64,000 nucleotides of DNA from JAFLTL01 sp964389525 (GTDB lineage: Bacteria > Bacteroidota > Bacteroidia > Bacteroidales > Muribaculaceae), in assembly GCA_964389525.1 (NCBI GenBank), contig CAYMEX010000001.1, forward strand, positions 186,001 to 250,000, written 5' to 3'. Position numbers and translations under genes: made by a program. This document shows positions 16,398-23,000 of this stretch, in pieces. Below the pieces are notes generated by a model that made no database searches, was not told where the DNA came from, and was given only the letters and a program-made list of their open reading frames with translations. Each line of letters begins with the position of its first letter. Position 1 is the stretch's first letter.

Positions 16398-16536
16398 ACT
16401 TCTTTGAGTCAAAACTACGAAAAATATTCCATGAAAAGAATATCGGAAGTGACCCAATGGCATCTTATATGCCACTTTATGATAAAATAACTATATTTGG
16501 AGACAGAGATGTTATAACCTTAATTCAAGAAAAACT

Positions 16537-17868
16537 ATGTGGCGGTATATAAAAAATTCGGCAGGTATTTTGTCGCTGTTCGCGGTGCTCTCATCATGTA
16601 GCGGCGGAGCGCGGGGCGATGCCGATGAAGCGATGCTCGACTGGTTGCAGCAGGCTCATTTCAGCTATATGTGGGATGGTGCGGAGCCGACATCGGGGCT
16701 TGCACCAGAGCGCATACACCTCGACGCTCCGAGCTCCGACGCCGATGTCATCACGACCGGAGGTAGCGGTTTCGGCATTGCCGGACTCGTGGCTGCCGTC
16801 GACCGCGGATTCATCCCACGCGACTCGGCGGTGATGAGGCTCGATAAGATTGTTGACTACCTTGCCGCCGCCGACCGCTTTCATGGCGTGTGGCCGCATT
16901 GGATATACGGCCCGACCGGACATGTCAAGCCGTTCGGCAAAAAAGACAACGGCGGCGATCTGGTCGAGAGCTCTTTTCTGATGACCGGATTGCTTATCGC
17001 ACGCGAGTATTTCAAAGATGGCGATGATCGGGAGAAATCAGTTGCCGCTAAAATCGACACTTTGTGGCGCGGCATGGAGTTCGACTGGTATCAGCGCGAC
17101 GGAGGAGACGCACTCTACTGGCACTGGTCGCCTGAATATGGATGGGAGATGAACTTCCCCCTCGAGGGCTGCAACGAGTGTCTTATCGCCTATGTGCTGG
17201 GAGCGTCATCGCCGACACATCCTATTTCGCCCGACGCAGATCACAAAGGATGGGCGCGTTCCGGCGGCATTCGGTCCGACAAAGAGTTCATGGGGCTGCC
17301 GTTGCAGCTTCGTTACAACGGAGCCGAGGAGACCGGCGGTCCGCTTTTCTGGTCGCATTATTCCTATATAGGGCTTGATCCGCGCGGCCTGAAAGATGAT
17401 TATGCCGATTATTGGGAACTCGTCAGAAACCACGCTAAGAGCGATTATCTCTATTGTGTCGCAAACCCAAAGAACTTCAAGGGCTATGGCGAGGATTGCT
17501 GGGGACTCACGGCAAGCTATTCTACCGTAGGCTATACCGCACATTCGCCGGCCAACGACATTGGCGTGATAACCCCGACCGCAGCCCTGTCGAGCTTCCC
17601 TTACACTCCCGACGAGTCAATGGCTGCCGCACGATACTTCTACGGCAAAGGTGACTGGCTTATCGGCCGACATGGCTTTTACGACGCGTTTTCCGAGACC
17701 GACGGATGGGTGCTTCCGCGTTATCTTGCGATCGATCAGCTCACCATCACTCCCATGATAGAAAACTATCGCAGCGGACTGCTTTGGGATCTCTTTATGG
17801 GCGCGCCCGAGATCCGCGAGGGGCTGCGGCGCCTCGGCTTCACCTCCACCCGCCATCCCCTCGACTGA
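16537..17868 (+). CDS. GH144-like glucoamylase-domain lipoprotein (putative beta-1,2-glucanase)
   Basis: A 443-residue exported enzyme of the glycoamylase-domain (PF10091) type, which includes GH144 endo-beta-1,2-glucanases. A lipobox (AVLSSC, Cys21) predicts lipidation. The N-terminal half is an alpha/alpha-barrel (ITTGGSGFGIAGLVAAVDRG, GVWPHWIYGPTGHVKPF, DNGGDLVESSFLM), and the C-terminal half carries the signature segments PLFWSHYSYIGLDPRGL, GEDCWGLTASY, GVITPTAALSSFPYTP and FYDAFSETDGWV. Beta-1,2-glucan as substrate is inferred from the family. It stands alone on the plus strand; a TATATTTG box at 16492-16499 is a possible -7 element. Confidence 0.87.
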   Translation: MWRYIKNSAGILSLFAVLSSCSGGARGDADEAMLDWLQQAHFSYMWDGAEPTSGLAPERIHLDAPSSDADVITTGGSGFGIAGLVAAVDRGFIPRDSAVMRLDKIVDYLAAADRFHGVWPHWIYGPTGHVKPFGKKDNGGDLVESSFLMTGLLIAREYFKDGDDREKSVAAKIDTLWRGMEFDWYQRDGGDALYWHWSPEYGWEMNFPLEGCNECLIAYVLGASSPTHPISPDADHKGWARSGGIRSDKEFMGLPLQLRYNGAEETGGPLFWSHYSYIGLDPRGLKDDYADYWELVRNHAKSDYLYCVANPKNFKGYGEDCWGLTASYSTVGYTAHSPANDIGVITPTAALSSFPYTPDESMAAARYFYGKGDWLIGRHGFYDAFSETDGWVLPRYLAIDQLTITPMIENYRSGLLWDLFMGAPEIREGLRRLGFTSTRHPLD

Positions 17869-18110
17869 CCCCGCACCGCCTTTACAAATCAATGTCAATA
17901 TTGACGGATGGTCTTAATTTAATCGGTATAGGAATGTGCGCCAGTACATCGCTATGTCTCGTATCGCGATAGCGATGTGATGTTTGTAGGCCCGTATATC
18001 GAAATCACGTAGTGATGAAGATATGCGGGTTCGGCATCCGTCATCGTAATTCTACGATGCCGTCAGGTATCGGATATATGCAAGTGCCGAAGGCACGATG
18101 TAATGGCAAG

Positions 18111-18140
18111 CCCCATGTCGAGCGAAGCGAAGGCATGGGG
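18111..18140. repeat. CCCCA...TGGGG hairpin, copy 1
   Basis: CCCCATGtcgagcg...CATGGGG. It shares the CCCCAyrTCrAGCG opening with the hairpins at 18304 and 36712, so it appears to be a diverged member of the same dispersed family. Confidence 0.5.
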
Positions 18141-18303
18141 AGATCAATCGATCGGAATATCCGGCGTCGAAGATGTCGGGTAAACGACCTCTCCGAGCAT
18201 CGACTAACCATCGAAGATGCTATTCGACTGCCGGCGGCGGTCACATCTGCGGGTTGCATCTGCCATGTCTGCCGATCTGTCGAAGATGGAAGATAATACC
18301 AGA

Positions 18304-18337
18304 CCCCACATCAAGCGCGATTTGCACGATGGTGGGG
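18304..18337. repeat. CCCCACATC hairpin, copy 2, with conserved left arm
   Basis: CCCCACATCAAGCGCG ... GGTGGGG. The preceding bases from about 18255 (GCATCTGCCATGTCTGCC, GTCGAAGA, ATAATACC) align with the bases preceding the hairpin at 36712, so the repeat unit is about 80 bases long and not only the stem. Confidence 0.65.
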
Positions 18338-18528
18338 ACATGATCACTTTTATAAACCGCGTCCTCAGATAGGTCGTTTATTAGATATTTTCGACACACG
18401 ACGTCCTGCTCTATTGATTCCCTGCGCCATCGCGCCCGATGTATGGCTTTGCATTATCATCTGTATTCGACTGATGTGCCCTATTCTCCCGCCGTGAGGG
18501 GTATTTCATACCGGAGGTATGATATTTT

Positions 18529-18555
18529 GTTAGCCGGGTTCGCTTGCGAGCCCGG
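18529..18555. repeat. Outlying GTTAGCCG-headed REP-like hairpin
   Basis: GTTAGCCGGGTTCGC-tt-GCGAGCCCGG. The head and the CGCTTGCG tip match the hairpins beside the transposase genes (for example 2249-2275), while the middle of the stem differs but still pairs. It is a solo copy without a transposase, preceded by a GGA-loop hairpin (18506-18522) as in the transposase flanks. Confidence 0.6.
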
Positions 18556-18657
18556 TTTAGGTCGCCGTATCCGTATCAGCCCTGGCGGGGCTGCATCTCC
18601 ATCGTTACGCGAATTTCGGTTGGGTACCTTATTTCATTCAATGAATATAATAATAAA

Positions 18658-18694
18658 TAGGCTGTGCCGCATGTTTTAATTGCGACACAGCCTA
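18658..18694 (-). terminator. Terminator of the fructokinase/MFS transcript
   Basis: A 17-base-pair stem (TAGGCTGTGYCGCA-type arms at 18658-18674 and 18678-18694) followed on the minus strand by TTTATTATTATATT. It lies 27 bases after the fructokinase stop. Confidence 0.75.
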
Positions 18695-18721
18695 TAAGGC
18701 TCATTACGTCTACAGCGGTTG

Positions 18722-19600
18722 CTATTTTGTGAACTGCTTGGGCAATACCGGCATCGCGCCGTTCTGCGTGCACACGTAAGCCGATACCTCCACTGCGAGT
18801 TTGTGTGCTTCGGCCACACTCTTCCCCTTGAGTATCGATGAGATGAACGTAGCCGTGAAAGAGTCACCGGCGCCGACGGTGTCAGCCACCTTCACGACAG
18901 GGGTCTTCTGAAACGAGACATTGCCCGGCGTGAAGACATAGCTGCCGTTGATGCCGCAGGTGAGTATCAGCATCTTCAGGTTGTATTTGCCCAGAAGTAT
19001 CCAGCATTTGTCCTGAAGGTCGATGCCCGGATAGCCGAACAGGCGGCTCACCGTGACAAGCTCCTCGTCGTTTATCTTCAGCACGTTGCAACGCTCCATC
19101 GAGTTGACGAGAATGTCCTTGTTGTAGAAACCCTGGCGCAGGTTGACGTCAAACACACGCAGGCTGTCATCACCTTTGGGCATTGTGTCGAGGAAGCGGG
19201 CGATCGTCTCGCGCGACACTACCGAGCGTTGGGCGAGCGAGCCGAAGCATACCGCGCGGGTGTTTTTGGCGATCTCATGCAGCGCATCGGTGTAGGGTAT
19301 GTTGTCCCAGGCCACGTTTTCCTTGATGTTGTATTGCGGTATGCCCGCCTGGTCGATCTCTACCTGCACAGTGCCGGTAGGGTAGGGCACTGTCTCGATG
19401 TCATATCGCAGACCCTTGCTGTTGAGCTGTTCGATTATTTCCTCGCCGAGGCGGTCATTGCCGATGGCGCTCACCACGCAGCTGTTGAGTCCGAACTGGC
19501 TCACGTGATACGCGAAGTTGGCGGGTGCTCCGCCCAGTTTTTTACCTTCGGGAAGCACGTCCCACAGAGCTTCACCGATTCCTACGATCATGTCCTTCAT
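18722..19600 (-). CDS. PfkB-family fructokinase
   Basis: Ribokinase-like sugar kinase, here predicted to phosphorylate fructose. N-terminal GGAPANFAYHVSQFG (23-37) is the first PfkB signature region and ADTVGAGDSFTA (239-250) the second, with Asp246 as catalytic base. The 292-residue length is typical. It lies six bases after the MFS permease gene, next to a GH32 fructan hydrolase and a sugar-sensing regulator, which points to fructose as substrate. Family members also use other hexoses, so the specificity is inferred from context. In the B. theta fructan locus a fructokinase and permease are adjacent in the same way. Confidence 0.9.
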   Translation of the reverse strand: MKDMIVGIGEALWDVLPEGKKLGGAPANFAYHVSQFGLNSCVVSAIGNDRLGEEIIEQLNSKGLRYDIETVPYPTGTVQVEIDQAGIPQYNIKENVAWDNIPYTDALHEIAKNTRAVCFGSLAQRSVVSRETIARFLDTMPKGDDSLRVFDVNLRQGFYNKDILVNSMERCNVLKINDEELVTVSRLFGYPGIDLQDKCWILLGKYNLKMLILTCGINGSYVFTPGNVSFQKTPVVKVADTVGAGDSFTATFISSILKGKSVAEAHKLAVEVSAYVCTQNGAMPVLPKQFTK

Positions 19601-19606
19601 GTTATG

Positions 19607-20794
19607 TTATGCTTTTTTGATTTTAAGTGTATAGAAAAGTAGGTAAAGTATTCCGGCCGTCATTACTGCGATAGCTCCGGCGATACCCGTGCCTTCCTGG
19701 GCGATACCCATACAGAACGGGAAAACCGTGCCGCCGAAAAGCCCCATGATCATAAGGCCCGAGATCTCGTTTTTCTCATTGGGCTGTGCGATCAGTGCCT
19801 GTGAGAAAACAACCGAGAAGATGTTTGAGTTGCCGAAGCCGATCAGGGCTATGCCGGCGAGCACTACCGTAGCCGAGGATGCGGCGAACAGACAGATGGC
19901 GCCGGCGATCATTGCCGCCACGCTTGCGGCAAAAAACTTCTTGGCGGCTACGCGGGCGAGTATCCATGCGCCGAGCAGACAGCCGCCCGTGCGGAAGTAG
20001 AAATAGATCTGTGTGCCGATCACGGCGTCCTCCACCGCAAATCCGAATTCCTCTATCAGTATCTGCGGGGCGAAAGTGTTGGTGCCTACATCGATGCCCA
20101 CATGACACATGATGCCTGCGAAGCAGAGAGCCACAAACGGTATGCCCAGCAGCTTGACGCACTCGATTATTCCTGTGGCCTTGTCGGGCTTCTCCTCTTT
20201 GATGGGAGTGGCTCCGAGAAACATCACCGACGCGATGTTGACGATGGCGAAGATCGGGAACACGATGCGCCAGTCGAGACCAAACGACGGGATGACGCTG
20301 AGTGCGCCCCACGACATGAGGTAGGGGGCAAGAAGCGATGCCATGGCCTTTACGAACTGGCCGAACGTCAGGGTCGAGGCGAGGCGCGACGGATTGATCA
20401 GCCCCGACACGAGCGGGTTGAGCGACGTCTGCATGATGGCGTTGCCTATGCCGAGCAGCGAGAATGCCACGAGCATCACGCCGTATGAGTTGCCGGTAAG
20501 AGGCATGATGAGCGACAGCAGGGTCACGATCTGCGACAGAAGCACGGTCTTTTTACGACCGATCTTGTTCATCAGCAGTCCCGTCGGCACTGAGAAGATC
20601 AGAAACCAGAAGAATACGAGCGACGGAAGAAGTCCCGCCTGCGATGCCGACAGGTTGAGGTCGGCTTTAAGAAAGTTGGTGGCTGAGCCCACCAGGTCCA
20701 CAAAACCCATCGTGAAGAAGCAGAGCATCACGGGTATTATCTGAGCTGTCGATGTCTTGCGGCCTGTCGGCTGCGCCGGTATTGAGTTTCCCAT
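19607..20794 (-). CDS. MFS sugar permease (FucP/glucose-galactose type), probably fructose
   Basis: A 395-residue inner-membrane transporter with about 12 hydrophobic helices. The FucP-type signatures are FTMGFVDLVGSATNFLKADLNLS at the first helix and FLIFSVPTGLLMNKIGRKKTVL, the loop-2 MFS motif. I place the start at the ATG at 20794 (MGNSIPAQP); the open frame upstream to 20899 is not similar to the family. It is tightly linked to the downstream fructokinase gene (six bases), so uptake and phosphorylation are likely co-expressed. Fructose as substrate is inferred from its neighbours. Confidence 0.88.
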   Translation of the reverse strand: MGNSIPAQPTGRKTSTAQIIPVMLCFFTMGFVDLVGSATNFLKADLNLSASQAGLLPSLVFFWFLIFSVPTGLLMNKIGRKKTVLLSQIVTLLSLIMPLTGNSYGVMLVAFSLLGIGNAIMQTSLNPLVSGLINPSRLASTLTFGQFVKAMASLLAPYLMSWGALSVIPSFGLDWRIVFPIFAIVNIASVMFLGATPIKEEKPDKATGIIECVKLLGIPFVALCFAGIMCHVGIDVGTNTFAPQILIEEFGFAVEDAVIGTQIYFYFRTGGCLLGAWILARVAAKKFFAASVAAMIAGAICLFAASSATVVLAGIALIGFGNSNIFSVVFSQALIAQPNEKNEISGLMIMGLFGGTVFPFCMGIAQEGTGIAGAIAVMTAGILYLLFYTLKIKKA

Positions 20795-20860
20795 TTCTAT
20801 GAGTTGCTTATTTTTTTGATACGGTATGAATTTAGTAAGGAGTGTCAATAGGCTTGATTT

Positions 20861-20889
20861 GTAGGGGCGTGCGACAGTACGCCCACAAA
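20861..20889. repeat. GTAGGG-headed hairpin, second copy
   Basis: GTAGGGGCGTGCGACAGTACGCCCACAAAT: GGGCGT (20865-20870) pairs with ACGCCC (20879-20884), and ATTTGT pairs outside it with ACAAAT with one bulge. The GTAGGGrCG head is shared with the hairpin at 1533. It lies between the GH32 stop and the MFS start. Confidence 0.55.
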
Positions 20890-20946
20890 TTGGATGCAAT
20901 GTTTCCCATGTCAGAAACTATTTTGGCACATCCTCAAATATATGTC

Positions 20947-22773
20947 TTACTCCGCGTCGATGGCGTATATGTCGAGACTTGTGATCTTAGCCTTGCCCCC
21001 TTCGGCCGCTACTGTCAGCTTTGTGTAGGGCGATGTCGGGAACACGAGATTGGTCATTGCGAAGTGTCCGTCGCCGTCAAACGCTTCGATCGAGCAGCGG
21101 TCGATGTATATGCGGAGCGAGCCTTTTGCCGAGTTGCTGAATGTCGGGGCGGTCGTGGTGGCGGGGAAATGGCGGCTGAAGTCGGTCAGTCCGCTTTTTG
21201 TGCGGTCCATGCTGAATGTGCCGTTCTCGGTGTCGAGCACCATCGTCACGCTTTCGCCCTTGGAGTTGGAGAGTGTCAGCAGCATCCGTTCTGCTCCGGC
21301 GGTGTTGTAGCCGAGATCGATCTCGCATATCCCGTCGTTCTCGGTCGGCAGATTGAATGCGGTCTCCTTTTCTTTAACGCTCTTCGATCCGTAGCTCTTT
21401 TTCGCTCCGCGCAGAGTGTCAGTCTCTTTGGCGGGAACTACAGCCATATACAGCTCGCCGTCGGGGGCTGTGAAAAGTTCGAGATCGCGTGGCAGCGAGT
21501 TGGCCGAGCGAAATTGCTTTGTAGGCACGTCGTTTGCATATTCCCAGTTGCTCATCCATGCTATCGCCGTGTGGCGCCCTTCGGGAGCATTGCTCCAGCT
21601 CACTGTCGCATAGTGGTCTTTACCGAAGTCCATCCATCGCGTTTTCGCCTTGTCGTTGTCGGCGACAAACTTGTGACCGTCAAAATCGCCCACGAAATAC
21701 TGTGTCGCGCTGCCGCCGAAGGGGCCGCCGGGGTTGATGTTGACGATCAGCACCCATTTCTCATCATCGGTGCCGCGCACCGGCAGTCTGAATAGATCGG
21801 GGCATTCCCACACACCCTCCTGGCAGCCGTAGCCCTGTCCGAATGAACTCTCATATTTCCATTCTTTCAGGTCGGGCGACGAGAAAAACAGCACTTCATG
21901 GTCGGGAGCGCCGGCGAGTACAAGGTTCCAGCGGTTGGTCTCCGCGTTCCAGAACATGTTGGGGTCGCGTGCCTCGCGGTTTGTGGCGATGACAGGGTTG
22001 CCCGGATAGATCTTGAAGGTCTGGCCGTTGTCCGAGCTGTGGGCGAGGCTCTGTACCTGGCTTACTCCGGCCGAGGTGTAAAGGGCGATGACTTCTCCCT
22101 TGCCGAATCCGGCGGTGTTGTTGTGGTCGACGACACTGCTGCCGCTGAATACGGTGCCGAGGCCGTTCGGCTCGATTGCGTTGGGCTGGTGCGTCCAATG
22201 TACGAGATCGGGCGACGTCGAGTGTCCCCACGTCATGTTCTGCCATTTCGATCCGTAGGGGTTGTACTGGAAGTAGAGATGCCAGAGTCCGTCTTTATAG
22301 AACATTCCGTTCGGGTCATTCATCCATCCGTAGAGTGGCGTGTGGTGATAGGCCGGACGATATTTCTCGGTGTTCTCCGTCTTGAATACATCCGACAGCG
22401 CGAGCTCCTCCCAGCATATGTAGTCGGCCGCTTCTCTCGACGACGCTCTGTCGGTCTCGGTCACGATGTTGAGAAGCACATCACCTTTTTCGGTATAGGG
22501 GGTGAGGTCGAAAGGCACCGTGTAGTCGATGCTGTTGTTGGCGAGGCGGGCATAGAATGTCATGGCGATGTTGCCGTCGACAAGAACGTCGATCTTTGAG
22601 TCGGGCATACGCTCCTCGATGGGGATGAGGAGATATTTCGACGGTTTGGTCACGCGCACCATGGTGTTGGTTGCGCCGAGATTCATCACCTCGAGTCCGT
22701 CGGTGGCGGCGTTCGCTGCCATGGAGATTGCGAGCAGCGATGCTGCGATTGCTTGGCGTGAAAACAGATTCAT
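20947..22773 (-). CDS. GH32 fructan hydrolase (levanase/inulinase type) with N-terminal beta domain
   Basis: Glycoside hydrolase releasing fructose from beta-fructans or sucrose. With the ATG at 22773 it has 608 residues: a signal peptide (1-22, ending MAANA), an extra N-terminal beta domain of the DUF4980 kind (about 25-125), the five-bladed GH32 propeller, and a C-terminal beta sandwich. Catalytic motifs are WMNDPNG (Asp153 nucleophile), ARDPN (Asp270, transition-state stabiliser) and WECPDLF (Glu323 acid/base). The plain signal peptide without a lipobox suggests a periplasmic enzyme. A TATATTTG box lies at 22840-22847 on its strand. Confidence 0.93.
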   Translation of the reverse strand: MNLFSRQAIAASLLAISMAANAATDGLEVMNLGATNTMVRVTKPSKYLLIPIEERMPDSKIDVLVDGNIAMTFYARLANNSIDYTVPFDLTPYTEKGDVLLNIVTETDRASSREAADYICWEELALSDVFKTENTEKYRPAYHHTPLYGWMNDPNGMFYKDGLWHLYFQYNPYGSKWQNMTWGHSTSPDLVHWTHQPNAIEPNGLGTVFSGSSVVDHNNTAGFGKGEVIALYTSAGVSQVQSLAHSSDNGQTFKIYPGNPVIATNREARDPNMFWNAETNRWNLVLAGAPDHEVLFFSSPDLKEWKYESSFGQGYGCQEGVWECPDLFRLPVRGTDDEKWVLIVNINPGGPFGGSATQYFVGDFDGHKFVADNDKAKTRWMDFGKDHYATVSWSNAPEGRHTAIAWMSNWEYANDVPTKQFRSANSLPRDLELFTAPDGELYMAVVPAKETDTLRGAKKSYGSKSVKEKETAFNLPTENDGICEIDLGYNTAGAERMLLTLSNSKGESVTMVLDTENGTFSMDRTKSGLTDFSRHFPATTTAPTFSNSAKGSLRIYIDRCSIEAFDGDGHFAMTNLVFPTSPYTKLTVAAEGGKAKITSLDIYAIDAE

Positions 22774-22839
22774 GCTGATATTAGAGTTTACGGGATTACT
22801 TGGATATTTATGGGGGGCGTCATGCCACGTTTCGTGTCG

Positions 22840-22847
22840 CAAATATA
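22840..22847 (-). promoter_or_regulatory. Possible -7 box of the GH32 gene
   Basis: TATATTTG on the minus strand, 67 bases before the ATG. A TTTG on the same strand (22875-22872) is 24 bases away, somewhat longer than usual. The 227-base region up to the regulator start at 23001 is the natural place for regulator binding. Confidence 0.4.
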
Positions 22848-22884
22848 AGCACTGACCTCATGTTAAAATGTCAAAAATGGTTCA

Positions 22885-22919
22885 TTTGATATTACGCATG
22901 TTTCATGCCCGTAAATTTG
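22885..22919 (+). promoter_or_regulatory. Possible promoter of the hybrid regulator gene
   Basis: TTTG (22885-22888), 23 bases, then TAAATTTG (22912-22919) on the plus strand. Both boxes match the Bacteroidota consensus but the spacing is two to four bases longer than usual. The 5' leader would be about 75 bases. Confidence 0.5.
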
Positions 22920-23000
22920 TTTATGCTACGGATGTGCCGTTGTATCATGTGTTTGCGTGTATGTATCATTTGTTATATATTTGTGGAAAACGCTCACTGT

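Larger units (their letters stand above)
17869..18721. other. 853 bases without a gene, packed with hairpins
   Basis: Between convergent genes (GH144-like, plus; fructokinase, minus) I see no credible coding frame. Contents in order: ACATCGCTA...TAGCGATGT (17946-17978); CCCGTATATC...GATATGCGGG with an inner ATCAC/GTGAT (17991-18029); CATCGTA...TACGATG (about 18042-18059); GTGCC-gaa-GGCAC (18084-18096); CCCCATG...CATGGGG (18111-18140); CCCCAC...GTGGGG (18304-18337); TCATACC-gga-GGTATGA (18506-18522); a GTTAGCCG-headed hairpin (18529-18555); CAGCCC...GGGCTG (about 18577-18594). TCGAAGAT recurs at 18167, 18211 and 18280. The hairpin series ends with the fructokinase terminator. Confidence 0.6.

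Noticed and set aside
14835..16475. A longer rhaB frame starting at 16475
   Set aside because: The extra 55 codons run through GC hairpins and have no kinase similarity; MKEKVFFAVDLG at 16310 is the normal family start.
18167..18287. TCGAAGAT repeated three times, considered as a CRISPR or iteron array
   Set aside because: Repeats are only eight bases long, spacing is uneven (44 and 69 bases), and there are no cas or replication genes.
19607..20899. A longer MFS frame starting at 20899
   Set aside because: It would start in the GTAGGG hairpin region and adds no family-like sequence; the ATG at 20794 fits.
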